NCBI RefSeq assembly: GCF_009818105.1
Contig: NZ_CP046564.1
Span: forward strand, 3,534,001-3,598,000
Source: Bacillus sp. N1-1
Lineage (GTDB): Bacteria > Bacillota > Bacilli > Bacillales > Guptibacillaceae
Direction of reading: 5' to 3'
DNA length: 64,000 bases
The notes beneath the pieces are model-generated. The model was not told where the DNA came from and made no database searches. It worked only from the letters and a program-made list of their open reading frames with translations. The position numbers and the translations under genes are program-made. The stretch's first letter is position 1. Every line of letters starts with the position of its first letter. Of this stretch, positions 39,365 through 47,627 are shown one piece after another.

Positions 39365-40252
39365 ATGATCGAATTAAACGGCTTAACCAAAAAATTTTCA
39401 AATGGAAAAGGAATTTTTGACGTTACTTTCTCCATTCCAAAAGGAGAAGTATTTGGATTTCTCGGACCGAACGGTGCTGGGAAATCAACAACGATTCGTC
39501 ACCTGATGGGATTTATGAAACCTTCAAAAGGCTCAGCATCGATAAATGGGATGGATACATGGAAAGATGCGGCTAAGATCCAAGAAAAGATTGGTTATCT
39601 TCCTGGTGAAATTTCTTTTCTTGATGGCATGGATGGTATGGCATTTCTTAAACTTGTCGGTGGCATGAGAGGAATGAAGCAAACAGACTATCGCGACGAG
39701 CTCATTCATCGCCTTCAGTTCGATGTAAAAACACCGATTCGTAAGATGTCGAAAGGAATGAAACAAAAAGTCGGTATCGTGGCAGCTTTTATGCATGAAC
39801 CAGAAGTCATTATCCTAGATGAACCGACATCAGGCCTCGATCCTCTTATGCAGCGTATTTTCATTGAAATTGTGATGGAACAGAAGGAAAAAGGGACCAC
39901 ATTTCTCATGTCTTCTCATAGTTTTTCAGAGATTGAACGTACGTGTGATCGAGCCGCGATTATTAAAGATGGCAAAATTGTTGTCGTCGAAAATATTCAT
40001 GACCTCCAGCAAAAACAGCGTCGACTCTTTGATGTGACGTTTGAAAGCGAAGAAGAAGCTAAGCTCGTAAAAGAAAGTAAACTTGACGTTATTTCGGTCA
40101 CCGAGAATCGTGCAGAAATTGCCGTACAGGGTGATTACAATCAATTTATTCATGCTTTAGGAGATTATCGAATTCGAAATATTGATATTCATGAACAAAA
40201 TCTCGAAGAAGTATTTCTTAATTATTACGACAGGGAGGCGGACCGATCATGA
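39365..40252 (+). CDS. ABC exporter ATP-binding protein
   Basis: 295 aa. Walker A GPNGAGKST (residues 36-44), signature MSKGMKQKVGIVAA, Walker B VIILDEPTSGLDP and a C-terminal regulatory domain common in CcmA-type exporters. GAGGGGG precedes the ATG. It overlaps the permease by 4 bases. Confidence 0.94.
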   Translation: MIELNGLTKKFSNGKGIFDVTFSIPKGEVFGFLGPNGAGKSTTIRHLMGFMKPSKGSASINGMDTWKDAAKIQEKIGYLPGEISFLDGMDGMAFLKLVGGMRGMKQTDYRDELIHRLQFDVKTPIRKMSKGMKQKVGIVAAFMHEPEVIILDEPTSGLDPLMQRIFIEIVMEQKEKGTTFLMSSHSFSEIERTCDRAAIIKDGKIVVVENIHDLQQKQRRLFDVTFESEEEAKLVKESKLDVISVTENRAEIAVQGDYNQFIHALGDYRIRNIDIHEQNLEEVFLNYYDREADRS

Positions 40253-41055
40253 ACATCACGTTATATGCAAAGATGTTAAAGGTTCATGCCAAATCAATTT
40301 CTAGCTATGCCATTGGTTCTGCTCTCTACCTTCTGTTAATCATCGGCATTTACCCTTCGATTGCGGATGCACCTGGATTAAATGAATTAATGGAGTCGAT
40401 GCCTGAAAGCTTTCTTGCGGCCTTTGGGATGGAGGGCGGCTTTCAACACGTGAGTGACTTTATTGCAGGTGAATATTATGGGCTACTTTATGTGGTGATT
40501 TTGTCGATTTTTTGCTTAATGACAGCGTCTCAGCTGATGGCTCGTCACATTGATCGAGGCTCAATGGCTTATATTCTTGCAACGCCGAACTCCCGAAAGA
40601 AAATCGCCTTAACTCAAGCACTTGTGCTTATCACAGGACTTCTAATTATCGGATTAACAACCGCACTTGCAGGAGTCGTTGGAACAGAAGTTTTAATTGA
40701 AGATAAACCTTTTGAGACAATGACTTTTATGAATGTTAACCTTGTCGGCATTCTATTATTCTTCGTCATTTCAGGCTACTCGTTTTTATTCTCTTGTTTG
40801 TTAAATGATGAGCGACAGGCTCTTGGGATTTCCGGATTACTGACGATCGTCTTCTATGGAATGGATTTAGTCGGAAAAATGAGTGATAAGCTTGATTGGA
40901 TGGTACACCTTTCTCTCTTCTCAACGTTTCGCCCTGTTGAAATTGCGAGAGGTTCTGTTGACGTCTGGCCAACAGCCACATTCTTATTTTTACTAGGTAC
41001 AGTGCTCTACGCTGTTTCCATTCTCATTTTCTCCAAAAGAGACCTTCCTCTATAA
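40249..41055 (+). CDS. ABC-2 type permease
   Basis: 268 aa with about six membrane helices, the first at residues 18-38. The FAAFGMEGGF segment near residue 60 is typical of ABC-2 permeases of this group, where short extracytoplasmic parts separate helices 1 and 2. With the 39365 ATPase it forms a TetR-controlled exporter, probably for a drug or lipophilic compound; the substrate is not known. Confidence 0.9.
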   Translation: MNITLYAKMLKVHAKSISSYAIGSALYLLLIIGIYPSIADAPGLNELMESMPESFLAAFGMEGGFQHVSDFIAGEYYGLLYVVILSIFCLMTASQLMARHIDRGSMAYILATPNSRKKIALTQALVLITGLLIIGLTTALAGVVGTEVLIEDKPFETMTFMNVNLVGILLFFVISGYSFLFSCLLNDERQALGISGLLTIVFYGMDLVGKMSDKLDWMVHLSLFSTFRPVEIARGSVDVWPTATFLFLLGTVLYAVSILIFSKRDLPL

Positions 41056-41081
41056 TAGGAAGAAGATAAGGAGTGATCAAA

Positions 41082-41543
41082 ATGAATTATGTGAAGGAAC
41101 TCCGTGAGCTCGTTGGGCAACGGCCGCTCATTTTAGTTGGCGCTGTCGCTTTGATTTTAAACGATAAAGATGAAGTTCTTCTCCAGCAACGGAACGAACG
41201 AAGAAAGCGATGGGGATTACCAGGCGGGTTAATGGAGCCAGGTGAATCGACTGAGGAAACCGCCATAAGGGAGTCTTTTGAGGAAACTGGCTTAACGATT
41301 CGAAACCTCGCGCTCTTCAAGCTTTATTCCGGAGAGGAATTTTTCACAAAAGCGGATAATGGTGATGAGTTCTATTCCGTCACAACCGCTTATGTCACGC
41401 ATGAATACGAAGGAGAGCCCACCTTAACACCGGAAAGCTTAGCATTTGAAACCTTCTCTTCTACTAATCTCCCTGCTAAGATGGTTGGTAGCCATAGACG
41501 AATGATTATGGACTTTTTCAACGAAAAAAACGAGTTACCTTGA
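41082..41543 (+). CDS. Nudix hydrolase
   Basis: 153 aa with the Nudix box GLMEPGESTEETAIRESFEE plus TGL near residues 50-72. AAGGAGTGATCAAA precedes ATG 41082. It hydrolyses a nucleoside-diphosphate-linked substrate of unknown identity. It may share the exporter transcript, since it starts 27 bases after the permease stop. Confidence 0.93.
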   Translation: MNYVKELRELVGQRPLILVGAVALILNDKDEVLLQQRNERRKRWGLPGGLMEPGESTEETAIRESFEETGLTIRNLALFKLYSGEEFFTKADNGDEFYSVTTAYVTHEYEGEPTLTPESLAFETFSSTNLPAKMVGSHRRMIMDFFNEKNELP

Positions 41544-41569
41544 AGCAATGGGGACGTCTCCATTGCTTC
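41542..41569 (+). terminator. Terminator after the Nudix gene
   Basis: The perfect arms GAAGCAATGG and CCATTGCTTC, then TTTTT. Confidence 0.9.
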
Positions 41570-41774
41570 TTTTTCATACCCTACGATCACGTTGCACTCA
41601 TTTATCGATAATGGGAGTATGACGACAGCTTTTCATCAATAAACTAGTACTGATTACCTCTTTTCCCCTTTTCATCGTCTCATTTCGCTCGGTGTTTCTT
41701 TTCTTATGTTAGAATGAGAAAGTCATTTTGACAAAACTATGAATCTCATTAACTTACATAAGGAAGTGAACATC

Positions 41775-42878
41775 ATGAGGAAATTATTCCTTTTCCTTCT
41801 CGTTGCTTTGGTCTCTTTGGTGACAGCTTGTTCGAACTCCGCATCAACAAACGAGCAGACCGATGAAAAAGCAGACCAAGAAGCAGCGAAAGAAGATGAA
41901 AACAAAGAAAGTGAAAACAAGCAGGAACAAAAAGAAGCGGCTCAACCTTTTAAACCACTAGCGCCGTCTGAAGATGCCAAGCCGCTTGAAGAAACAATGA
42001 CGGAAGAAGAATTAGCGAAAATGCCTGTCGTTGAAGCCCATGGGGAAGATCGCACAAGAAAAACACCTGTTGGCGAAACGTTAATGGAAGGCACAACGGA
42101 TGAAACGGACGGTATTCTAAAAGATTATCGCCTTGTTGCTTATTACGGACAGCCAAACTCCACAAAAATGGGAATTCTCGGCGAGATGGAACCTGAGGCC
42201 CTCATGAAGAAATTGAAAGAACAAACGCAAGCTTATTCTGATGCTGATCCAGCACGTCCAGCCATTCCAACGATTGAGTTAATCACAACGATTGCTCAGC
42301 GTGACCCAGGGCCAAACGGAAAGTACTACCACATGACTTCAGAAGAAGATATTGATGAATACGCTGAGCTTGCAAAGAAACATAATGCCATTCTAATGCT
42401 AGATGTTCAGCTTGGTCGTGACACTGCTCTCCATCAAGTACAGCTTCTTGAAAAATGGCTCAAGCTTCCTTACGTTCACGTTGCTATCGATACTGAGTTC
42501 CACGTAGAAGAAGGTCAAACACCAGGTATCGATCTAGGAAGTGTCGATGGTTCTGAAGTTCAGGAAGTCGTTGACTATGTTTCTAAGTTTGTAGAAGAAA
42601 ATAACTTACCTGACAAAATCGTACTTGTGCATCAGTTTACAGACCACGCTGTTACAAACAAGCAGGCAATCAAGCCAACTGACAACGTAGAAGTTGCCCT
42701 TAATTTCGATGGTTATGGTGATTATGGAACGAAAATGTCGCTCTACCGCAAATTTGTCCGGAATGAGCCTGTTCAATACGGCGGGTTTAAAATTTTCTAT
42801 AATAAAGATAAACCGGTTCTAACACCTGCAGAAGTCCTTCAGCTTGATCCGAACCCAGCGATCATTAATTATCAATAA
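41775..42878 (+). CDS. Lipoprotein of unknown function
   Basis: 367 aa with a lipoprotein signal (MRKLFLFLLVALVSLVTACS, cleavage before the Cys). A charged linker of about 60 Glu/Lys/Asn-rich residues leads to a soluble domain with TIM-barrel-like strands: AILMLDVQLG, VHVAIDTEFHV, KIVLVHQF and VALNFDGYG. Many acidic residues sit at strand ends, as in glycoside hydrolases, but I recognise no family. AAGGAAGTG precedes ATG 41775. Single gene with its own terminator. Confidence 0.8.
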   Translation: MRKLFLFLLVALVSLVTACSNSASTNEQTDEKADQEAAKEDENKESENKQEQKEAAQPFKPLAPSEDAKPLEETMTEEELAKMPVVEAHGEDRTRKTPVGETLMEGTTDETDGILKDYRLVAYYGQPNSTKMGILGEMEPEALMKKLKEQTQAYSDADPARPAIPTIELITTIAQRDPGPNGKYYHMTSEEDIDEYAELAKKHNAILMLDVQLGRDTALHQVQLLEKWLKLPYVHVAIDTEFHVEEGQTPGIDLGSVDGSEVQEVVDYVSKFVEENNLPDKIVLVHQFTDHAVTNKQAIKPTDNVEVALNFDGYGDYGTKMSLYRKFVRNEPVQYGGFKIFYNKDKPVLTPAEVLQLDPNPAIINYQ

Positions 42879-42883
42879 TCCGC

Positions 42884-42918
42884 AGCGCTTTTCCCTTTCT
42901 TTTTAAGGGTAAGGCGCT
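42884..42918 (+). terminator. Terminator of the lipoprotein gene
   Basis: AGCGCTTTTCCCTT and AAGGGTAAGGCGCT pair, followed by TTTTTTT. Confidence 0.85.
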
Positions 42919-43008
42919 TTTTTTTGCTCAATTGGAACCCTCCGCGCCTACCTTATTTACGCATACTTTTTCCGTGATAAGCCAATCTAATCAATGGAGG
43001 TGAGTATC

Positions 43009-43170
43009 ATGGACAAAAAGACACCAAACAAAGATGAAATCAACCAGAACAATTTGAACAAATTCGCGAATGAATATGGTGCTGATTTAGATGAGCAGGC
43101 GATGAATGGCGATTACGGCATGTTAGAAACAGAGGAAGAAGATCGAGCGAACAAAAAAGGGAAGAAATAA
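43009..43170 (+). CDS. Small hydrophilic protein
   Basis: 53 aa beginning MDKKTPNKDEINQNNLNKFA, very rich in Asn, Asp, Glu and Lys and lacking hydrophobic runs. GGAGGTGAGTATC precedes the ATG, an excellent site, and a terminator follows directly. Composition suggests a small spore or stress protein, but I cannot place it in a family. Confidence 0.7.
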   Translation: MDKKTPNKDEINQNNLNKFANEYGADLDEQAMNGDYGMLETEEEDRANKKGKK

Positions 43171-43175
43171 TGAGA

Positions 43176-43205
43176 GCCACCTTGTCCATCCAGTGATAAG
43201 GTGGC
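43176..43205 (+). terminator. Terminator of the small hydrophilic protein gene
   Basis: The arms GCCACCTT and AAGGTGGC, then CTTCTTTTT. Confidence 0.8.
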
Positions 43206-43368
43206 CTTCTTTTTCTAGATAAACATTCTATTTAGGAAAGCAACCACTCACTTTTAAATCGTCCATCACAATCGTATTTACGTACTTTGCATTAGACAAC
43301 CGCTTGTCTTTTCTAATATTTGAAATGAATCATAATGATGTCCTAGCAGGAGTCAAGCACTTTATTCT

Positions 43369-43691
43369 TTAATCCACTTGCTTAACTTCCTCAGTCTCGG
43401 AATTTACAGTGAATCTCTTTATTACGTGTTGTTGAACGTCATACACCCTAATGTAGAATAATGATTGCTCTTCTTTAACAAAATCCACGGTATATGTTTG
43501 TTGCTCCTCACTTGTTAGCCGTTCATATATAAGAACTTCTGCATCGTCACGGGACAACCGTCCTTCCTGCTCAAAAATCTTGTCCTCAACAGTGGATTCA
43601 CTCCTACCTGGTTTAGTCGATCTCCTGAACAACTAACTAAACCTAGCATAGTAAAAAGGATTAAGATGATAAGAAAGAAATGCCTATTCAA
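43369..43691 (-). pseudogene. Frameshifted small lipoprotein gene
   Basis: One frame starts at TTG 43691 (GGAGG, 8 bases) with a lipoprotein signal FFLIILILFTMLGLVSCSG. The other frame, from about 43630 to 43369, continues as an 80-residue soluble domain with no good start of its own. The frames meet near 43610-43640, so a one-base indel probably broke one gene of about 105 codons. A sequencing error is the alternative. Confidence 0.65.
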
Positions 43692-43753
43692 GTAATTCCC
43701 CTCCACCTGTACTCCCCCTTCTCTCTTTTTCTAATGGCCTTAGCCGTTTCAAT

Positions 43754-44149
43754 TTATGTTCCTTGTTTGGACGATTGTAGAAATGATTTTCTAACGTAGA
43801 TGGTATACATCAAAACAACTAGTGAAAAAATCATATTTCCGAGGAAAGGCTGCGGAGATGGATTGGAAATGAGGAGTGCACTAATACTAATACATCCAAA
43901 GAGTATGGAATAGGCGATCATGAACCAGTAGCCCCAGTTTGTTAGCCTGATGTATCTATATACCAATACAAGAGAAAGAAGAGCGATGAGGAATCTCATC
44001 ATCCTTTCAGGAGCATGCGGTAGCCCAAACCTTTCCGCAATTCCAATCGTATTGGTGCCTGCGTCATAAAAAATGGCGGAGATGAATAAAATCGCCGCTC
44101 CAAATAAGTAAAAGTAGCTAATGAGTGTTACGCCTATCGGTCTTTTCAA
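43754..44149 (-). CDS. Four-helix membrane protein, unknown
   Basis: 131 aa with hydrophobic segments at about 8-27, 51-65, 73-91 and 102-118. The TTG start follows GGGGGAAGACAG. There is no recognised domain. It lies in a zone of small and broken genes. Confidence 0.6.
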   Translation of the reverse strand: MKRPIGVTLISYFYLFGAAILFISAIFYDAGTNTIGIAERFGLPHAPERMMRFLIALLSLVLVYRYIRLTNWGYWFMIAYSILFGCISISALLISNPSPQPFLGNMIFSLVVLMYTIYVRKSFLQSSKQGT

Positions 44150-44180
44150 CTGTCTTCCCCCTAATTATCTATCTGAAAGC

Positions 44181-44321
44181 TTATTTCTCTCTACTACTTT
44201 TTATTTCTGATTTTATTGAATGCTTTTCGTCTTGCTTGATATCTTCGTTTTTAATTAATAGATAAAGATGCAAAACCACTTCAAATACTATAATGCCAAT
44301 ATCCAACTCTTGAAACCACAT
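44181..44321 (-). pseudogene. Possible remnant of a small membrane protein
   Basis: An open frame of 46 codons, MWFQELDIGIIVFEVV onward with a Lys/Glu-rich end, follows out of frame a 26-residue hydrophobic piece (MGHVIAVIYV...) encoded at about 44320-44400. Neither has a convincing ribosome site. The pair looks like one decayed small membrane protein. Confidence 0.4.
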
Positions 44322-44534
44322 TAAATAAACCTATCAAAATAAGTAAACGAGAATAAAAGAGATCCTAGTGTTACATAAATAACCGCTATAACGTGTCCCA
44401 TTTTTTGCACTTGCTTTTTTAGTTCGACTACTCCCAATTATTTCAAAACGTTGAGTTGCTGGCAATCTTTTCTTTCATCGCAGGAATGAAACAACCGGCA
44501 ACAAAAAAGGCAGCAGATGCATTTTACCCTTTCG

Positions 44535-44568
44535 AAATGACGTCTTATCTTTATTCAAATGACATCTT
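44535..44568 (+). promoter_or_regulatory. Direct repeats, probable binding site of the LytTR regulator
   Basis: AAATGACGTCTT and AAATGACATCTT start 22 bases apart, two helical turns. The second overlaps the -35 region (ATGACA at 44559) of a promoter whose TATACT is at 44582, spacing 17. This fits autoregulation. Confidence 0.7.
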
Positions 44569-44624
44569 GCTTTTCCAGATCTATACTATTCTTAAGAAAG
44601 CCGCAAAACAAAGGATGTGAACAA

Positions 44625-45080
44625 GTGAAAATTTTACTCGATGTTGATCGGAAGTATGAAGAAACGAGCGTAACGATTCACTGTAGAGAAATGGATAATT
44701 CAATTAAAGAGATATTGGATTATCTAAACACACAGAAAACGGAATTCATTGTAGGTAAAAAAGGCGAGCAGCAGCACATCTTAAAACCAAATCAAGTGCA
44801 CTCTTTCCATTCAGAAGGAGATCAAGTAATGGCTACGACATCTCAAGGCGTTTTTAAAGTGAAAGAGAAATTGTATGAGCTAGAAGAAAGTTTGCCAATG
44901 AATACATTTATACGGCTTTCCAAGTCCGTTATTGCTAACTTGCATGAAATCAGCCACTTTGAACCATCATTTAACGGCACGCTCGCTGTACATTTTCAAT
45001 CTGGTAAGAAAGAATATGCTTCGAGACATTATGTAGGCAAAATAAAAGAGGTTCTGAAAATGAACAGGAGGGTAAAATAA
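44625..45080 (+). CDS. LytTR family DNA-binding regulator
   Basis: About 151 aa. The C-terminal 100 residues are a LytTR domain: ILKPNQVHSFHSEGDQVMATT, then FIRLSKSVIANLHEISHFEP and a terminal helix. There is no receiver domain. GTG 44625 follows AAGGATGTGAACAA. It is directly joined to a DUF3021 membrane protein, the arrangement of LytTR regulatory systems such as streptococcal HdrRM and BrsRM, where the membrane partner holds the regulator inactive. Confidence 0.9.
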   Translation: MKILLDVDRKYEETSVTIHCREMDNSIKEILDYLNTQKTEFIVGKKGEQQHILKPNQVHSFHSEGDQVMATTSQGVFKVKEKLYELEESLPMNTFIRLSKSVIANLHEISHFEPSFNGTLAVHFQSGKKEYASRHYVGKIKEVLKMNRRVK

Positions 45081-45494
45081 ATGAAAACATTTTTGTTTAG
45101 AAGTATGGTTGGGTTATTTTTCGGAGGATTTTTAGCTGTTTTACTAACATATGGAATTATTTTCATAGGTGATCAAACAACGCTTGACTCTAATCTTTTT
45201 GTAACAAACTCGTTAGGAGCGATTTTCTGTGGATGGTTGTTTACGGTCACTCCACTTTACTTTGAAATTCATTCCCTTAAACTCCCACAGCAAACAGCAT
45301 TACACTTTTTCACCGTGATAGTTGTCTACTTTATTTTGGCGTATGGCATTGGTTGGATCCAGCCAGATCTAGTAAATATATTACTCTTTATTGCGATTGC
45401 TCTTGTAACCTACAGCATCTTGTGGACGGCTTTCTACTTGTACTTTAAGCATGAGTCTAAGAAATTAAATGACGATCTACAGCAAATAAAGTAG
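45081..45494 (+). CDS. DUF3021 membrane protein, probable inhibitor of the LytTR regulator
   Basis: 137 aa with four membrane helices at about 8-28, 42-60, 72-92 and 98-122 and a charged C-terminal tail. It starts at the base after the regulator stop, with GGAGGG upstream. DUF3021 proteins are the usual partners of such LytTR genes; inhibition is inferred from HdrM and BrsM. Confidence 0.85.
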   Translation: MKTFLFRSMVGLFFGGFLAVLLTYGIIFIGDQTTLDSNLFVTNSLGAIFCGWLFTVTPLYFEIHSLKLPQQTALHFFTVIVVYFILAYGIGWIQPDLVNILLFIAIALVTYSILWTAFYLYFKHESKKLNDDLQQIK

Positions 45495-45518
45495 CCTTTC
45501 CATGAGTATAAATGACCG

Positions 45519-45543
45519 AAGCGCATTCAACTGGGATGCGCTT
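45519..45543 (+). terminator. Terminator of the LytTR-DUF3021 pair
   Basis: The arms AAGCGCAT and ATGCGCTT, followed by TTAA. Confidence 0.7.
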
Positions 45544-45640
45544 TTAAAAGTACTTTGTATAGAAATCGTGACGAAGTTTTCCACTAAGCTGAGCATATAA
45601 CTTTGTTGTTTCGCTCTTCTCATGCCCCATTAAACTCTAG
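45544..45640 (-). pseudogene. 3' remnant of a tyrosine recombinase/integrase
   Basis: The minus strand encodes SLMGHEKSETTKLYAQLS followed by GKLRHDFYTKYF and a stop. This is the C-terminal catalytic end of phage-type integrases: LLGH box, then the tyrosine nucleophile in KLYAQLS. A stop codon lies immediately upstream, and nothing of the rest remains. It borders the repeat array that begins at about 46.2 kb. Confidence 0.7.
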
Positions 45641-45670
45641 TAAGACTTTAGTAAAATTATTAATAGTAAA

Positions 45671-45691
45671 AAACCCTACATGATAGGGTTT
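45671..45691 (-). terminator. Terminator of the DUF2642 gene
   Basis: The arms AAACCCTA and TAGGGTTT, followed by TTTAC on the minus strand. Confidence 0.75.
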
Positions 45692-45714
45692 CCTAAGGAA
45701 TTTACTATCTGATT

Positions 45715-45963
45715 TTAGGACTCTGGCATAATCCAAATAATTTCGCATATGCGAACAAAGAATGTTGAATCATGGTCTTTAACCACAACATGATCTGGTT
45801 TGGCATCAATAACTTTTCCATTTACTGGACCACGTGATGTATCAATAACCACTCTATTTCCAATCAGGCTGCGAAGAGCTGCATATACGTAAGGCTCTAC
45901 GACCACAACTTGCATAGGGACATTTGGTGACATGTGGGAATACATCATTCCACTGGGATTCAT
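45715..45963 (-). CDS. DUF2642 family protein
   Basis: 82 aa. The hydrophobic core ALRSLIGNRVVIDTSRGPVNGKVIDAKPDHVVVKD is the small beta-barrel (Sm-like) repeat of DUF2642 proteins such as YuzF and some spore coat proteins. GGAGGGGG precedes the ATG. A spore-related role is inferred from relatives. Confidence 0.75.
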   Translation of the reverse strand: MNPSGMMYSHMSPNVPMQVVVVEPYVYAALRSLIGNRVVIDTSRGPVNGKVIDAKPDHVVVKDHDSTFFVRICEIIWIMPES

Positions 45964-46221
45964 CTTTCCCCCTCCTAGTATGTTACTCTACAGGTTCATT
46001 TTATTACATACTAGCTTGACTCGTTCCCTCCTAATATTTTATTACCCTTCAATTTCCATTGCTTGTTATGAAAAAACAACTGCAATTAGCCATCCATTTC
46101 AGACCACAATTTCATAAGAATAATAGGTTTCATTAGTAGAGTCTAAATGGCCAGGACACATAAAAATGCTTTAGGCACTACTCGTTTTTTTTGGAGAGGT
46201 GCCTTGATTTATTAAACAATT
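45964..46221. other. Gene-free stretch before the array
   Basis: No supported gene on either strand. It carries the promoter region of the DUF2642 gene and an AT-rich stretch. Confidence 0.4.
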
Positions 46222-46238
46222 GCTCCAATTTTATTGAA
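46222..46238. repeat. Array repeat copy A (diverged)
   Basis: GCTCCAATTTTATTGAA agrees with GCTCCGAGATTGTTGAA at 13 of 17 positions and lies 11 bases after the stop of the first VOC gene. It is the weakest copy. Confidence 0.45.
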
Positions 46239-46249
46239 TAATAATTCCC

Positions 46250-46702
46250 TTATTTGTTATCGAGTTTTTCCGCCAATCCGATTAGGAGCCCTTCGATTCC
46301 ACGAATGTAGCAGAGCCGATACGAGTCCTCGTACTGAACCACTTCGCCAACGATCTGAGAACCATACTTAGTTAGCCTGCCAACCATTTCGTCTATGGCT
46401 TCCACAGCAAACATAACTCGCAAATAACCTAGGGCGTTTACAGGAGCAGTCCGGTGATCTGATATAGTAGGCGGGGTGAGAAATCGCGAAAGTTCAAGTC
46501 GGCTATTGCCATCTGGAGTAACCATCATTGCTATTTCTACGGATTGAGACCCTAATCCGGTTACACGACCAGCCCATTCGCCTTCGACAGTGGTTCGCCC
46601 TTCGAGATTTAAGCCAATCTCTTCGAAGAAAGAGATTGCGTCATCAAGGGATTCAACAACGATGCCGACATTGTCCATTCTTAGTAATTTGTTTTCCGCC
46701 AT
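46250..46702 (-). CDS. VOC (glyoxalase-like) family protein 1
   Basis: 150 aa. Vicinal-oxygen-chelate fold: RMDNVGIVVESLDDAISFFEEIGL at the N-terminus and the second half YLRVMFAVEAIDEMVGRL. AAGGGGC precedes the ATG. It could be a resistance or small-molecule enzyme. It is the first gene of the cassette-like region. Confidence 0.85.
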   Translation of the reverse strand: MAENKLLRMDNVGIVVESLDDAISFFEEIGLNLEGRTTVEGEWAGRVTGLGSQSVEIAMMVTPDGNSRLELSRFLTPPTISDHRTAPVNALGYLRVMFAVEAIDEMVGRLTKYGSQIVGEVVQYEDSYRLCYIRGIEGLLIGLAEKLDNK

Positions 46703-46920
46703 AGTTTTAGCCCCTTACGTATAAAAATTTATTACCTGCTCATCTTCATAATCATTCGATTAAAATGAGACAAACTCCTTCCAAACAAAAAACACCTTGT
46801 CACAATTCATGATAGCAAGGAGAAGTCACGCTATAGGAAATTGCGAATTTAAGTTTTATAGTATGTCATATAACCTCTTGTTAACGAACAACATCTCCTT
46901 TAAGATGGTTCTCAGCCAGC
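46703..46920. other. Intergenic region after VOC 1
   Basis: No gene and no convincing repeat copy seen between VOC 1 and the SnoaL-like gene. Confidence 0.4.
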
Positions 46921-46928
46921 ATAAAAGA

Positions 46929-46958
46929 GGCCAAATCCTTTTTATGAAAGATTTGGCC
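46929..46958 (-). terminator. Terminator between SnoaL-like gene and VOC 1
   Basis: The arms GGCCAAATC and GATTTGGCC, then TCTTTT on the minus strand. Confidence 0.7.
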
Positions 46959-46997
46959 ACAAATTTAAACGCGTAAGATTACAGATCTGCAGAAAAA

Positions 46998-47018
46998 AGC
47001 ACCGTAAAGAAAGGTGCT
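46998..47018 (-). terminator. Terminator of the SnoaL-like gene
   Basis: The arms AGCACC and GGTGCT, followed by TTTTTT on the minus strand, just after the stop. Confidence 0.75.
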
Positions 47019-47021
47019 AGC

Positions 47022-47468
47022 TTAAAGTGCCTCTCTCAATTCATTTGACATTTGTTCTACTAATTCAGGTCTCCCATGAAATTGAGCAGGTGTGTTCTGA
47101 AACAACACAATTTTCCATTCATCTTCTCTATACTCTAAAACTAATGTGTGATGAGTATTTAACTCAGGCTTTATATCAGATTCACCAGGCGGAATCATGC
47201 CGGCAATGGCTCTTAATATGGCAGACTTATCACCAATAAACTTAATCTCGTTAACCTTCGTAACGAAAGGAGCAGTAGGGTGATCCCTGAAAATCGGCGC
47301 TAAATGAGTAGCAATTTCTTCTGGTCCTTTTGATAAACTTCCATCAAACCCTATACTCTCACCTGATTCAGTAAATAAACTTGCCATTCCTTGTGCATTC
47401 CGTTCGTTCCAAGAGGAAGTCAATTGTTTATATACTCTTTTTATTGTTTCTTCATCCATCCGCACCAT
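47022..47468 (-). CDS. SgcJ/EcaC-type SnoaL-like protein
   Basis: About 148 aa NTF2-like cone fold: TIKRVYKQLTSSWNERNAQGMASLFTESGESIGFDG and HHTLVLEYREDEWKIVLFQNTPAQFHGRPEL are typical of the SgcJ/EcaC group. AAGGAG lies 6 bases before ATG 47468. The catalytic activity is unknown. Confidence 0.85.
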   Translation of the reverse strand: MVRMDEETIKRVYKQLTSSWNERNAQGMASLFTESGESIGFDGSLSKGPEEIATHLAPIFRDHPTAPFVTKVNEIKFIGDKSAILRAIAGMIPPGESDIKPELNTHHTLVLEYREDEWKIVLFQNTPAQFHGRPELVEQMSNELREAL

Positions 47469-47610
47469 TAAACACTCCTTATTAATCATTAATACAATTA
47501 TTTCACATCATTTATTTTTCTAAACTTTTAACAGAAGAATCGACATCGAGATGTTTCTTAATGGTAGATGAATGGTTCAAGACTGTTTGATACCGAGATA
47601 TTCCAGATAA

Positions 47611-47627
47611 GCTCCGAGATTGTTTAA
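47611..47627. repeat. Array repeat copy B
   Basis: GCTCCGAGATTGTTTAA. Its end supplies the TAA stop of the histidine phosphatase gene on the minus strand. A second, degraded piece TACCGAGATATTCC lies just before it at about 47591. Confidence 0.8.
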
